This document shows, one piece after another, positions 22,420 to 35,085 of a DNA stretch of 64,000 bases. Below the pieces are notes generated by a model. The model had not been told where the DNA came from. It was given only the letters and a program-made list of their open reading frames with translations, and searched no databases. Both the position numbers and the translations under genes were made by a program. This DNA comes from Pohlia nutans (taxonomy: Eukaryota; Streptophyta; Bryopsida; Bryales; Mniaceae). The DNA is taken from the NCBI GenBank assembly GCA_022496805.1, contig CM040100.1:21915009-21979008 (forward strand), written 5' to 3'. Within the stretch, counting starts at the first letter, position 1, and every line of letters starts with the position of its first letter.

Positions 22420-22946
22420 CTTAGAAGTACCAAAACTCCTTTACTAGAAGTCTCCTCAAATGCATATCACTCATCTCATAAACGTGAGAGAGCTCATTCA
22501 ATGCTTTTTTAGCTATGCTACATTGAGTGATATGGAGTGCTTCATCTAAGAGATAATAGGCAATAGTAGAGAGGGCTATTTGATCACGCTCTAACCACTT
22601 AGTCATATTTTTATTAATAGTATTACCAAAATTGCCCCCGCATCTTCATTTGCTCCTTGGTCAATTCCAAATAGTTTGTCACTCGTAGTGCTACTTGGCA
22701 TTGGTTCTTCACCATTTACCAACTTCCACAATCCATCCCTCTTCAAGAGATATATCATCCTCAATTTACAAGAATTGAACCCTTGACTACTAAATTTGTC
22801 CAAGAAACTAGTTCCACTGCTAGAACTAGCTATGCTAATTTGTATTTGTCAATGCAAATGACAACTTTGAGACTATGGGGGCCAATACTAGGTTTTATTG
22901 TGACTTCAAAAAAAGCCCAATTAAATTCTCTACTCTCTTTTATAAT
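22420..22946 (-). pseudogene. Copia gag N-terminal remnants
   Basis: Two overlapping minus-strand frames (22603-22803 and 22421-22606) encode gag-like pieces, including KRDGLWKLVNGEEP and IAYYLLDEALHITQCSIAKK. The latter resembles the UBN2 / copia gag fold (ALNLADSQLAHIRSC in the intact element). Frameshifts separate the pieces. Confidence 0.65.
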
Positions 22947-22951
22947 TTACT

Positions 22952-22964
22952 TTGCTCTGATACC
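22952..22964 (-). other. Primer binding site for initiator tRNA-Met
   Basis: The minus-strand sequence TGGTATCAGAGC lies just inside the right LTR of the old copia element. It is complementary to the 3' end of plant initiator tRNA-Met, the usual primer of plant copia elements. It contrasts with the half-tRNA site of the young element at 54128-54141. Confidence 0.85.
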
Positions 22965-22965
22965 A

Positions 22966-23250
22966 TGCTAATTTAAGAAAGATAGTGTGCACAACAGGTA
23001 AATAATGTTTATTGTGCGACTCGCCATCCAATCATAGAAGTGAGATCTTGTCAATTAAACAATGTGATTTCTTTCAGTCACCAAGATACATTTATAGTTC
23101 TCGTATTGTCTCTCTACATACTTAAAATATGCACAAATTAATTAGACTATTATTTTGGTGTTTTAATTAACTTGGAGTCATAGATTGTTGGTCTATCAAT
23201 TCTCTCATAAGTAACTTAATTACCATATGAGTAACTTAATTCCAACAACT
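22966..23250 (-). repeat. 5' LTR of the old copia element
   Basis: It is next to the primer site and pairs with 17095-17456. The outer edge near 23250 (TTAATTCCAACA) corresponds to a TGTTGGAA-type LTR start on the minus strand. Confidence 0.7.
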
Positions 23251-23736
23251 TGCTCTCACAACAACCTCATAAGTCATGCGCCTTTGTTGTAGGGGGTTGT
23301 GGATGCTCTAAGACAAGCTCTAAGGACTTCTTTCCATGAAGTCCCACTTCCAATTTAGAGGTTTACTGACTTAATTGGTAATTCATCAAAGATTTAGTGA
23401 AAATGAGAACCGACCTTTGAATCACAACATACTTAAAAGCATAAAAAACATTTTATACGTAAGAAGTCAAAAAGCAAGAGAACAATAAAAGAAAATCTCA
23501 AGAGGTGACTATTCGTAATGAGTGAATTAGTTCATCTTTATCTTGAAAAACCACAAAAAATATTGTTTTTCATACATTTTAGATTGTTTTCACAGTAGGG
23601 CGTCCAAAATGTGTCGTGTGGCATCACATAACAAGCAAAATGTGGCGGTAAACATTTTCTATTGGTCATTGAAATTTGTTTTTTGGCAAAAAGTTAACTA
23701 TAGTGAAAATGCATTTTAGGATTGTATGTATATGAA

Positions 23737-24179
23737 CCCCTAAATGACAGAGGGGGTAAGGGCAAAACCTAGATGTGTTATAAAATGTTACTTTTGCAAC
23801 TTCAATGAAGTTTGGTCGAAAAGAGAAAATGAGAAGTATGACGTTTAGTAATTATCCATACAACCAAACTTTCAAAAAATGTTCTAGATACTCATTTAAT
23901 GAATTTAGAAGCATTTATCGTGAAATATTCACCAAAATTACAAATTGTATTTTTAAAATTTGAAATTTTGGTATGATTGTTCAAACTAGACACTCTATTC
24001 TAAATGGTCAATGGTAAAATTTTCAAACAAGAGAACATCATTACTTTCCCAAAATAGTAATTTTTATAACACTAGGACAATGTTGAGGGTTTGTCTTTGA
24101 AAAATTATCCTCGGTGGAGTTTAACTTGGATTGACATGATTCAAATTGGGTTGGAAAGTAGACTTGATTTCCTATTCGA

Positions 24180-24217
<38 letters not shown>

Positions 24218-24293
24218 TAAATTAAAATTTTCATCCTGGACAGCCCGTAAATAAAGGCAGTGACCATAAAATGGTCATTTGGTCACTTAGGCC
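23737..24293. mobile_element. TTAA-flanked MITE, family A copy 2
   Basis: It is an inverted copy of 1878-2418. It begins CCCCTAAATGACAGAGGGGG after TGAA (a mutated TTAA). The right end is more decayed (GGTCACTTAGGCC). It holds a (TA)n microsatellite at about 24181-24213 that is absent from copy 1. Confidence 0.65.
24181..24213. repeat. (TA)n microsatellite
   Basis: An uninterrupted TA run of about 16 units inside the family A element. Confidence 0.9.
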
Positions 24294-24361
24294 TTGTAGT
24301 GGTGTGATGGGCAAGGGTGATTTTCTAATGGACAGTGTATCAATACAATTTTCCAGATTAA

Positions 24362-24724
24362 GGGCCGCTTCACACTATAGCCAAAGGTCGAGAGGCCGTC
24401 GATTTCCACCAATCAAACTGCAAGAAACCATGGTTTCGGCCTCTCGACCCTTCACACTAGAGGTCAAAGTCCAAAGGCCATGGACCTTCAAAATGCTTAC
24501 ATGGCAACACTTTTTGACCAAGGTGACGGCCTCTCGAGAGGAAGTTTGGGTCCTACATTTTGCAAGACCCGTCACTATGGTCGAGAGGCCGTCAATTTCT
24601 TTTCATAAAAAATGAAAACTATATTTTATGCCTATTTTCAGTAGATTTCTTTGGACTCTCAACAAAGTTTGGACTCTCAATCCCACGGCCTCTCGACTTG
24701 GACGGCCATAGTGTGAAGCGGCCC
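24362..24724. mobile_element. PIF/Harbinger-type MITE copy 2, TSD TAA
   Basis: The ends GGGCCGCTTCACACTATAGC and CCATAGTGTGAAGCGGCCC form a strong inverted repeat. TAA flanks both sides (24359-24361 and 24725-24727). It is 363 bp. GGTCGAGAGGCCGTC-type words recur inside. It is the uninterrupted reference for the copy at 8494-9116. Open frames on both strands reflect this repeat and are not genes. Confidence 0.85.
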
Positions 24725-24727
24725 TAA

Positions 24728-26787
24728 TAGTGTGCAAGCGCATGGGTTGTGGTCAACTCATCAAGTTAATATCCTCGTCACCTATTAAATGAGGTTTTTG
24801 CATTTAAGATAATTGTGACAATCCACCGGTTCCACTTGTCATGGTGGATATCACACCTACCGGATAAGTATATCACACTCCATTGGTGAAGCATTATTTA
24901 TTTAGGCAGGAGTTATTGATGGTCCTGAGCTGGATGGACATGGCCATTTGGATGTTCAATGTCGGAAAGGCCGGCACCACAAAAACTGTAATCAGTCCTT
25001 CACTCAACAGTTGCTGTGAATGAGGCTTTTGCCCTAATCTTCAAGTGCCGTGATAATGACAATCCACCGGCACCAGGGAGGCTTTTAGCTGGTTCACAAT
25101 TCCTGCAGCAGGCAAATGACTGCAGATTTTCACCAACAGGAGCAGGCCACAGTAGCAATGGTGTGAAAATCGGAGCTCGTCTTTTCCTGTTTTAAGAAAG
25201 TCCTTGGTTCCTGCAGCAATATGTGTGAACGACCTTTTGACACAGGGGCAAAGGGACAAAAAGCATGTTTTTTGGGGCTCCTTTGGAGAGGGCATTGGGA
25301 AAATGAAAATGTAGAGAGCCCTCTTAACTCCGAGGAGAAACTAAGTTTATGTTTGGATAATGATATCATATATGTTTCTATCGCTTCCACTCTACATGTG
25401 GTTACTTGTGAGTGGTTCATCATCTTGTGAAGGCTGTGTATGGGTGGGGGAGTGCAAATTCGAAGGCCTCTGTTTTGGATGTAAGAAGCCTGACTAGTTG
25501 CTTGTGTCGTGGTGGAGATGCTCCAAAGCATCTTGTGCATGGGAAGCAGAAAGGTTGAGAGATTCACTGCAACATCGATTCTCCATCAGATTCTAGGCTT
25601 TTTTTTGTAACCCACAACATTCAAAATGAGGTATGACGTAACACAAACAACTTGTTTGTTTTCATTCTATTGCTATAGCTCTTCATTGCCACTTTTAGAC
25701 ACAAGTGGGAAGAAGACAAAAGCTTCCCCAAATATCAAGAGGCTTCCACTCAAACTCTTCTAATAAGGATTTGCTACTAGTGGCAATCCATATAAACATC
25801 TTTTTCATCCATAGAGTGATGTGGACAACAACAACCAATGGAGCGCATAAAAGCATAAAACCTTGGGCCTCTGGTAATGCCCTCTTTTTACAAGGGATTG
25901 GTAATAGACTATCGAGCTATAGGAAAACAAAATCACATAATGAATATTGGAAAAAGGATCTGTAGAACTCTACTCGGTAGTAGATCTATGGCTACAGAGC
26001 TTTACTCGTTAGTAGATTTGAGATCTGACTATAATCCTGAAGGCAAGAAAGTAAGATCAAAGAGAAATATTCATGTTGAGGAGTGAAGCAGTAACAAAAT
26101 GAAAAGGAACTGAAAGTAAAGAAGAATCTTGCAAGTCACACTTAGGAAAGATAATCACAATGAAACTTCAAAATGGGAAAAAATATTGCTTGCCAAGAGG
26201 TTTGGCTCTATTGCTTTTATACATGTACATCCCGATCTGACTAGTAACTGTAGATCGGTCAAAAAGTTGTTTCAGATCCACTTTCAGAGGTAACTTGGAA
26301 AATTACCGAGCAGTAAAAAACACATGTCGGTAGTAACTACCGGAGGTTACCTTTAACAGCCTCTGATTGAGGTACATTAGTTAATAAGTTAAGAGCATGT
26401 AGGTCGTACTCAACTCATTTAGAGCTACACTATTTCGCATAATCAATAGCCCTAACCGACTGTGAGTGGAATCAGCAAGGGTTGCCAATTATAACACACG
26501 TTGTCTATTAATTTTTTTATAATGTATGTTTCTCTCCAAACATAGCCTACTTGCTCTTATCGCCAAAGAACAGACAGTAGTGTGTCGATTCTTCAGAATC
26601 GCTCGCCCAACGAGCTTGACATTTTGGAGAATCAGCACACTATTGCCCACTCTCTTCTACAATACCTTCCTTGCCTCCTATATATAAAGCGACCTTCCAT
26701 TGCCTTACATTAATAGGGTCACAAAATGGAGTGACTTACACTCCATAAAGAATTGAGAAAATTGCACCACATGGGTTGACCTATATA
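24728..26787. other. No secure gene
   Basis: The longest frame is on the minus strand at 25130-25567 (145 codons, no recognisable domain). The words GACAATCCACCGG occur twice (24817, 25068). I see no bounded element and no family match. Confidence 0.35.
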
Positions 26788-26985
26788 CCGTACCTTCATA
26801 GCAGCTTCGTCCTTCCTCAGACGAATAATTAATTATCTCTAAAAATAAATTTCGCTTTTCTCAAATATTTTTTGAAATCCGTTTTTCCCTTCCAAAAAAG
26901 TCCTTTTAAAAACAAAATTCCCGATTTTTTTGGTTAAATTCTATTTTTAGAATCATTTAAAAGCGAAGCTGCTATGCAGATACGG
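26788..26985. mobile_element. TA-type MITE, CCGTA family copy 1
   Basis: CCGTACCTTCATAGCAGCTT at the left pairs with AAGCTGCTATGCAGATACGG at the right. TA lies at the left flank and a mutated CA at the right. The interior word TAATTATCTCTAAAAATA is shared with the element at 59816-60011. Confidence 0.65.
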
Positions 26986-27802
26986 CACACTAGTTTCACC
27001 TATATGCTATGACTTATATTCTGTCACTCTTGTGAGTAAAATTATACCTAGTAAGTGTCACTCAAAAATATACTATTGCAGTTTTTGGTGCATCCCTTAG
27101 CTTGGGTCGTATGACCGAGCTGGTGATCTCTTATTACCGTGCTTTGAGGCTTGCCGGTTGGGAATCAATGAGACATGGATGAAATTGAACCCAAGTCTAC
27201 GTTTCAGTTTGTTATGGAATTGGACTAATGACACGTCGACAGGTGCAAACACAAAACACCAATGCAACAAATACAAGGGGAAAGAAAGAAAGGGAAAAAA
27301 AGAGGTTTTTGGACTGGTACACATGAAAGTTTCATAAATGAAGCTGATGACAAAAGTGCTCAAGAAAAATTTATTGTCAAAGTGATGACTCACACCGTCT
27401 TCGATCATGTTATAGATAAGTTTAGTATTGAGATTCACAAAAGGCTGAGCATATCAATCTGGCAGACTCAGGATTCACGGCGTTTCATTTGCCCCTTTTC
27501 CCGGCATTCAAAGAATCGAATCCCTTCAATGTTCACTACGGAATGCAGGTGCTCTTGGCGACCCTTCGGTGAAAGAAAATCCATTCCATTCATGAAGGCA
27601 GTTTGTACATTACTTTTCTAAACTGCACTTCACCTGAGTGGGTTCTATTTGTACTATAATAATCATAACGCTGATCCAAAGGCCATTTGCAAAAAAAAAA
27701 GTGATTACTTGTGTAAAAACAAAACCAAAAAAAAAAAAAAAAAAAAAAAAACCCTAGAAAACAAAGAAAGAGTCCATTGGAGTAGTTTGTCTAGTCATGT
27801 CC

Positions 27803-27922
27803 CACTAGTAGAAAAGGTGACGCTCCCTAGGGAGATGCCCGGGCAAATCCACCGTGCACACGTGGAATTGGGCACCACATGCCTGGGCAACTCCCTCAGA
27901 AATGCCACATTTTCTACTAGTG
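27803..27922. mobile_element. CACTA-like MITE, TSD TCC
   Basis: CACTAGTAGAAAAGGTGACG at the left and ATTTTCTACTAGTG at the right enclose a 120-bp palindromic body. TCC flanks both sides (27800-27802 and 27923-27925). The near-identical family member at 36504-36622 has a different duplication (AAT), so both insertions are genuine. Confidence 0.85.
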
Positions 27923-27947
27923 TCCCCAAAAAATGACACTAGTGGGG

Positions 27948-28066
27948 GTACCGCGTGCATAGATTAGCGAAAAGACCCATGAGAAGACCCCACGTGAATG
28001 ACAAACTAAACTAGTTGTGAAATTTTTTGGGCATGCTTCTCTAGTCTACGCTGGCGGTGTTTCTTC
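27948..28066. repeat. Short palindromic repeat, CACCGC family copy 1
   Basis: TACCGCGTGCATAGATTAGC at the left is mirrored by CTCTAGTCTACGCTGGCGGT at the right. Its partner is at 34572-34686. The internal AAGACCC...GAAGACCCCAC word is shared. It is non-coding. Confidence 0.5.
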
Positions 28067-29611
28067 TACTGTGAGTAACAAGGTCTACCCTTACCAAATT
28101 TAAAATAAATAAATGATAAAAGCCTTACCAAAAGGGACCCTCATACAATATGGTGTGCTAAAGAGGTGTTTTACTCTTCAAGTGGAAATTAGCCCCTACT
28201 CTCACCAACAATCTCACTCATTGTGCTTGAGACCCTTGTTGAGTGCCTTATTTGTTTTTTTTCATTTTCCCAAACTTTTAATTATTATTGTTGTTTTTTT
28301 TTTTTCTCCTTCACTTTTAATTGAAGGATACTTTCAAAGTGAAAAAAAAGGGACCATACTATTCTCTAGTCAGTTCCATAGAGCTGTGGATACAAAGAGC
28401 TTCAGTACACTTTGAACTCATTATCTCTAATATCACATTCCAGAATATTTGCTCATGTAATTGGACACTTTCTGCATGTCAATTTATGAACTCATGTACA
28501 GTGGTTACCAAAGGTGTGATATAAAAGAGTTGCCTAGCTTATTGGAACTTGGAGTGGTACATGAATAGATTCCTTGAATGTTAGGTACATGGCGGGATTA
28601 AACATGTTGAGTGTACTGCAAAGGGAAATTAAAGGTTTGGTTTGCAAAAGCAACAAAGGATAAAGTAGATTCCGTATTCTTTCAAGCAAAGATTCAATGG
28701 GTATCATCTGTACATCATGATGAAGATTCAATTAATTAAAGGTGATACTTGAGAGTACCGAGACGTGTAATCTCAGTTGCATTATAATCCCAATGCTGTC
28801 CGAGTCAGTGTTTTTAGCACTGTAAAGCAAATTTTGTACTCATAGGTATGGACAAATTAACCTAGGAAAATAGCAACAAGGGCCTGGGCTTATGTAACTA
28901 CCCTCATCTGTTGTCTCTGCCCCACCAGCAGAAAGATTATGGAAACGCATCGTTTTCAAGGAGTTACAAGGAGTTACATGGCTGAATAGTATAAACAAGC
29001 CATAAAAGTAAATCTAAGGTAAATACTAAGGCAGAGACTACGCGATTAGCCGCTTGTTTCTTTGAAGAATTCACTAGCCAGCTTGTTGACAATATTGGGT
29101 TTAAGAGTGGCCACTGCCATTGTTGGACAAAACTAGTCACATGGTGCACTCACATTTTTCATACTCTTTCAACGTGGGAAGCTGTGACTAGAATTGTACT
29201 GGAATTATACGATTCTCATTGAAATGAATGACGTAGAGTTTTATGAGAAGTAGTGAACCTTAAACCGGTATTTAGAATGAACCATTGTCCAAGGTTTTAC
29301 TGTAGAAAGATGCCATACCAACTTGTCACCGACTTCAAAGAGGTTAGTATTGGATTTCGATTGATGTTGTAAACTCATTTTCACATAGCCTACTCGATCT
29401 AGGAAATCAGGACCAGCTGTAGTTACTTCAAATTGGTTCTAAACAGTACAATTACAACCCGTCATGTATTTTCCTATGTACACAATCTTCATAGTGTATT
29501 CCAAATCTTTGTAGAGAACTCCTCATCTCTTTCTATTCTCAACTCTCTATAGTGCACTCTTCAAACTAATACCTAGATACTAATGTGTGACATGTGTCTG
29601 AGTAGGCTATG
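28067..29611. other. No gene seen
   Basis: Short frames only. Nothing with bounded ends or domain-like sequence was found. Confidence 0.4.
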
Positions 29612-29926
29612 CTAGATAGAGTACTCCGTGGGCTCACCACGTTGTGTAGTGAATGCATGCTACTACCTCATCGCTTCGCTATTCAGAGATACACTACAAG
29701 GAGAAGGCGTCGCTTTTCACTCCTTCTGTGAGTCAAACATCGCCATTTCGCACTCACCAATTTTTTGGTTGGACTTGGTGAGTGCGATTCGTCACGTAAA
29801 ACAAGCATGTAGAATGAACTGCGACAATGAATAGGATCCTCCAGATTGAGAAACGACGCCTCCACTTGTAGTGATAGCATGCACTCGCTACATGCCGTAG
29901 TAGAGCCCATGGAGTACTCTATCTAG
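29612..29926. mobile_element. Palindromic MITE with CTAGATAGAGTACTCC ends
   Basis: The left end CTAGATAGAGTACTCCGTGG is mirrored by CCATGGAGTACTCTATCTAG. It is 315 bp. An internal segment (GTGAGTCAAACATCGCCATT) recurs inverted at 30640-30740. No clear target duplication. Class unknown. Confidence 0.6.
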
Positions 29927-30539
29927 AACGTTCTGTGATTGGAAACTCCTCTTCATGCTTCCAGCGGTAAAGATTTATTTTCCTCCATAACAAAGCGGAG
30001 GTTTCAAACTACTCACCACTTTTGTCTCTTGTCCAATTGGATTTTCCATTCTAATGCTCAACATCTTGCCTCTTAATACTTTGAAACCCATTGATGCAAC
30101 AAAAAATAAATTGTTACATTACTCTGAGCCGAAGGACAAGAGGTCTTGCATTGACAAAAGCTACATCTACGTGTGAGGAAATTTGAGTAGGTTGCTACTT
30201 AGAAAGTAAACAAAAGCGACAGAGACACAATCTCTCATAGACGGGCTCATAGAGTACCTGCATGTTTCAATATGCTGGAATAGCAGTTCATTTGGACAAA
30301 CGGGTCTAAGGTAGAAGCACCTAAATCCAACATTGTACCTAATTGCGACAATTTTTTTGGTAATTTAGTCATTTCAGAATGTAAATTTAGGTAGATCATA
30401 GATAGCTTATCATTTTGGTCAACATAGAATAAGGGCTCTATGATGTGCCTAGATTTGCGTTTTAAAACAATTGCATGGTTTAGATTCTGTGACAATTAAG
30501 TGCAGTGTTGGTTTTAAGTGCTCCTACCTTATTACATCA

Positions 30540-30768
30540 GCTTCAAAGTTCAACAGTGGGAGGCACGCTACAAGTAGAAGCCTCGTTTCTCACTCTGAAG
30601 AATTCTGTTCATTGTTGCTTTTCATTGTACAAGCTTACAGTCCTATGTGACGAATTGCACTCACCAAGTTCAACCAAGAAATTGATGAGTGCGAAGTGGC
30701 GCCGTTTGACTCACAGAAGGAGTGAAAAGGGACGCCTTCTCCTTGTACTGACACCTCACCATCTTCTA
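30540..30768. repeat. Diverged inverted relative of the 29612-29926 element
   Basis: GAGTGCGAAGTGGCGCCGTT and CTCACAGAAGGAGTGAAAAG align with the reverse complement of the first copy. The terminal words are lost. Confidence 0.55.
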
Positions 30769-31133
30769 AAAAGAGATAATTAGTCTCTCTGATTTGTTGA
30801 TCTGAACTCTACCATTTGTCAGGATTCAAGAGTACAACTTTGCAAATTCCACAAACAGATTTGCAGTGCACGGTGTTAATTGCAGGCGTATTACCTGGCT
30901 GTGTTTGATCCTCAGATAACAGGATTATCTGAACAGAAAGCCCTTCCTGAGCAGAAATTCGTAGAGCATGGAATACCGTCTACCCTGCATACAACAACAC
31001 TTCATAATATGATGATATTATAGTTTCAAGGAATACACACATGACAAATCATTTCTGTGACTAATTCATGCCTGCCACCTTGAAGGAGGTAGGGTTTCCC
31101 AAACATGTCCTAATAGAGAGGGACAATTGTAAC

Positions 31134-31491
31134 AAGGTGGAGGCACCTTAAATCACCCACCTCCCATTCTGATCGTGCATGTGCGCTCCAAGCTACTGTC
31201 TCCCAAGGAACCTAAATCTGACCACTTGTAATCCCCCAAGGAACTTAAAACTAGCCACTTGTCATTCATTTAGAAAGTTTTTACAAGTGGGTGGATTTTG
31301 GACAATTCATGATACTTTTTGTGTTGAAAAACCACCACCTACATGATTGACCTTTCACTTTCAAAATTCATATAAATTGTATTTTAATTGAAAAAAATAT
31401 CTCTCTTATTCATGAATCTTATCAGCCAAAAATAGTCTCAATTTTATTTTCAAAAAATGCTTAAATGGGTGGTTTTAGGTGCCTCCACCTT
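31134..31491. mobile_element. MITE with AAGGTGGAGGCACCT ends, copy 1
   Basis: AAGGTGGAGGCACCTTAAAT at the left pairs with TTTTAGGTGCCTCCACCTT at the right. It is about 358 bp and non-coding. A relative is at 36638-36923. The target duplication is unclear. Confidence 0.55.
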
Positions 31492-32110
31492 AGACATGCA
31501 TAATTATGTCGCAAGCATGAACAGAGACTTACTGTAGCTCAAAACGCGTAAGGGTTGGTCATACAATGCCAAACTCTCCTGTCAAGTTAGGGGAGTACAG
31601 TCAAACGTTGAAGCACGACGCATACGTCATTTATTTAGAACCATTTTCTGCATGAAATCTCACTGCGTACAATCGAATGTTGTGCATGAAAAGAGTGAGG
31701 GAGGAGTAGTACTTACATAATACTGATGGATAATTTAACCCAGGTCGTACTTTCAATGGCATCCATTACAGGTCTAGATACAAAATGCATGGCGTCTGAA
31801 AAGCAACTGCTCTTTGACATAATGACATGATCACGACATTTTATTTTGGGTGAAATATTGTCAGATTGTACGAGAGAAAAACAATTTGGCTAAAAAAATG
31901 GCCAAAAATCATGAAGTTTTTTCAAATTAAAAAAATATCCCGGATTGTGAATGAAAGTAGTACAAAATTATGGATATGTGATATCTTCTATCCAATATGT
32001 GGATGAATGCTGAAATATGGAGCACCACTATAACATTTTATATTGCCACTTTAGCACTTCACGAAAAATGAAAAAAAATGCCCTGGACATGATTGATGAT
32101 TTCATTTTAA

Positions 32111-32314
32111 CCCCAAAAGGACTGAGAATTCATCGTTCTAAATTCAATAAAAATAGAATTAGTGAAGAACATTTCATGTGTTGATTAAAAAATTTAACAA
32201 GAGGAAGCCAACATAAGATCTAATTAAAACTACTATAAAAAAAGTAAAAATAAACAATCCAAAAAAAGAAAAACAGGAGGCCCAATTCAGGCTTCTTGGT
32301 CCTTTTATTAGGGG
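32111..32314. mobile_element. TTAA-flanked MITE, family D copy 2
   Basis: The ends CCCCAAAAGGACTGAGAA and CTTGGTCCTTTTATTAGGGG are set between TTAA sites (32107-32110 and 32315-32318). 204 bp. Confidence 0.75.
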
Positions 32315-32637
32315 TTAACCTATATGCATTATAATTTAAAAAGAATATTGAAAATCAGAAATTTAAAAAACTAAAAACATCTATTGTCTCACAAGAGTTT
32401 ATTGTAGTTTACGAAGTACTTGACAAAGGAAGTCTACCAATAAAAGATGATTTTATGACCAGGTACTAGATAATAGTACTAAGGGAATAGCAGCAAAACA
32501 ATTAAACTGGCAACAATCACAAGGTCTTTACACACTCACTAACAGCACTGAAACATGAACATGTGAGTCTCAGAGTATTCAATTAATTGTGTGCCATTTG
32601 ATCAATATCATGCACATGCAGACATGGAAGGTTTTAA

Positions 32638-32876
32638 CCCCTAAAGGATCAAGGATTCAAGGTTTCAACATGACAAATTCAATCAATCATATTGTGAAAT
32701 TTATGATTCAAATGAACCAAATTTCATATCACTCAAATCATGAAGAACATTATATGTGTTGGTAAAAGAAAAGAAAAGAATTTTGAACAAAAGGAACTCT
32801 TTATAGTACTAACTCAAAAATGTAAAAAAAAAGAAAAAACATGAGACCCAATTTGGGCTCCTTGGTCCTTTAGGGG
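32638..32876. mobile_element. TTAA-flanked MITE, family D copy 3
   Basis: The ends CCCCTAAAGGATCAAGG and CCTTGGTCCTTTAGGGG are set between TTAA sites (32634-32637 and 32877-32880). It is 239 bp and the best-preserved terminal repeat of family D. Confidence 0.8.
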
Positions 32877-32987
32877 TTAATTGCCAAAGAGCAGCCACTT
32901 CTCAGAAACCTTACAGATTGCAACCAAAACTGTAGTTGGAAGCCATGAGGGAAATCGACATGTTCACTTAAGTAAGCGAGCTCCAAC

Positions 32988-33303
32988 TTAACATTCAGTA
33001 GCTTGTATTGGCTCTGGCTTGCCCCACAGTAGATGGTGCAGCATATATATTCCACACCCAACAAGACCAAATCAGTAGCTAACAGGATAGGTGGCATGAA
33101 GGAAAGGCAGTGAACATGAAGGCTACTGAATGTTATGCAGTAGCATGCACTGTCTTTGCCTTGACTCTATAGTATCTGATGGTGTGGAATATTCCACACT
33201 CAACAGGACTTCATTAGTAGCTAAGTGGACAGGTGGAGGCTCAAGGTGATGAGCAGAGTGCATGAAGGAAAGGCAGCGGGCAAAGGCTACTGAATGTTAT
33301 GCA
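32988..33303 (+). mobile_element. Two adjoining CATAACATTCAGTAGCC-family modules
   Basis: The first module runs from AACATTCAGTAGCTTG to AAGGCTACTGAATGTTATG (to 33137). The second repeats the body, with GTGGAATATTCCACACTC, and ends in the same word at 33285-33303. The two share the middle terminus. They are shorter than the 46626-46945 copy. Confidence 0.6.
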
Positions 33304-34571
33304 ATGGAAAGGTCTACTGATTGGAGACATTCTATGGTCTTCATATATACCATTTGGTAAAAGGAGGACCAGCCCACTATGCATTGCAATACAGTGTCAA
33401 ATGGTGGCTGCCTTTGGAAACTGTACTTAAGCTGCTATTTTTCTTGAATGTCAGGTATTTGCAGGGATTGCCGCAAAGCTAGCTACGCCTGTAGTTACCA
33501 CCGAAAGGTGCTGTTGGAAGTTACCAAAGGCTCAAGCTGCCAAACATTAAAAATATTCCAACATGACATGGAATTCGTGCTCAAATCAGTTAAATCAGAT
33601 TTCAATGCAATAATAATAGGAATTTTTGTTTAAGTTGCCATGATATTCCATTCAAATAACTCGTTTAATACACAGCTCTATTCATTTTTCTCATAGCATA
33701 ATAGAGCAGTGCAATTGAGCACCCTTTTGAAAACTGGATCGAAAGAGAATCTTCACTTATATCCACTTAAATTTATAAGTAATGAAGGAATGTAATGAAT
33801 TTTGGGACTGTTGTGTCATTGCCACGTAAACTTAGTTTCTAATTGCAACTAGAGTGTAGTCCCATTGCAATTTAAGGGTGTTAGCTCCCATTGCTCTACT
33901 ATGCTATGCTTGTTTTCAATTGTTTTTGCTTCTTTTTGCTGGATTTCGTTGATTTCTGCTTGTTAAGCCAGGAATAAATAAATAAATGACCTGGGCGTGA
34001 AAAGACCCTAATTTCTAAAGAAAAATAAGTGCCCTGAGAATTCTGCCATTGGAATATGACAAATATAATGAAATTTCTGGTGATAAGTTTGTTCTACACT
34101 GGGAAGAAACCAGTGAAAAATTTGTGAAAGAATTTGGAAGTGCACGCATAAAAGGTGGGTGATGCACAAATTCTCCAAGCATGAGATTGACAGATCTTCA
34201 ATACATTTTTTTTACAATTCTTTTTTTCCTCTTCTTCTGGAATGTCAGCTGCTACCTTTTCTACAGGAGCCGTGTTTTCCCTTCATGAGAGACAACTTCA
34301 GTGCAGGATTTGTCACTGTTGAGGCGGTGATTGTATGGATTTCATATCCCAAGACTTATTCTTCCACAGCTGTTTGATATCTTTACAAATGACGTATAAC
34401 TGAAGTTAAAAATCAATCTTCACAACATTCTTGAACTGCCTTCACACGGTCCTTTTTCTACAGTCCTTTTCCTACACGAAAAGTCTTGAATTGAAAGTGT
34501 ACAGTGTTGAAGGAGGATGCTTCTAGAAGAGGAATCAAGCCAAGCTAGTTCAAGGATGTTGTGTTAATAGG
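33304..34571. other. No gene seen
   Basis: Short frames on the plus strand only. No domain-like sequence was found. Confidence 0.4.
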
Positions 34572-34686
34572 AACACCGCTTGCGTAGACTAGCAAAAGAC
34601 CCCGACAAGAAGACCCCACATGACGAACTAAACTAACTGTGAGTCTTTTTGTGCATGCTTCTTTGGTTTACATAGGCGGTGTTTCT
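34572..34686. repeat. Short palindromic repeat, CACCGC family copy 2
   Basis: AACACCGCTTGCGTAGACTA at the left is mirrored by TTTACATAGGCGGTGTTTC at the right. It matches 27948-28066. Confidence 0.5.
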
Positions 34687-34687
34687 A

Positions 34688-35044
34688 CTACACTAAAATT
34701 GGGATTTATTGTCAAGTGAGAATTGATGTCTTTTATCAAAATTTGTTCCCTGGTGAGAAGAAATAGTGTCCCTACAGTAAGTATATAGGAGGTTTCCACT
34801 TGTCATTCACACTTCCACGAAGAGTGCCATGTTCCTTCCAGGTGATGAGCTTGCATGCCATGTTTATTTTAAAGTTGCAATTCGTCATTGGAACACTTCA
34901 TCCAAAAAGTTTACTTGAAGTTTTTATCATTTTTAAACTTTACAATAATCTTTTTTACAAGTACACTACATCTCCAAAAATGTCAAATTGAGTGTCCATG
35001 TTGAGAAATAGTGTCCCGGACACTAAATCACAATTTTAGTGTAG
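34688..35044. mobile_element. MITE with CTACACTAAAATTG ends
   Basis: CTACACTAAAATTG and CAATTTTAGTGTAG form a perfect 14-bp inverted repeat 357 bp apart. AGAAATAGTGTCCC words occur twice inside. The ends contain CACTA, but no 3-bp duplication outside them is clear. Confidence 0.6.
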
Positions 35045-35085
35045 TCCATCTAGTTAATTGGGTTATCAAATGTGGAGCTTCTTAA

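Larger units (their letters stand above)
17095..23250 (-). mobile_element. Degenerate Ty1/copia retrotransposon, interrupted
   Basis: The two terminal regions (about 17095-17456 and 22966-23250) are diverged copies of one LTR, sharing AAATAATGTTTATTGTGYGACTCG and AGTAACTTAATTACCATA words. A primer site complementary to the 3' end of initiator tRNA-Met lies beside the right LTR. The order on the minus strand is LTR, primer site, gag, protease, pre-integrase; an RNase H remnant lies beside the other LTR. Integrase and most of reverse transcriptase are missing. A 2848-bp DNA transposon (17956-20803) has inserted. All frames are broken. The LTR differences indicate an old insertion. Confidence 0.8.

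Noticed and set aside
25130..25567. 145-codon minus-strand frame
   Set aside because: It has no recognisable domain, no splice context and an amino-acid make-up like random translation.
30890..30985. Exon-like block on the minus strand reading TVFHALRISAQEGLSVQI between AG and GT
   Set aside because: A single short block with no partner exons nearby. It could be an exon of a gene with long introns, but the support is too thin.
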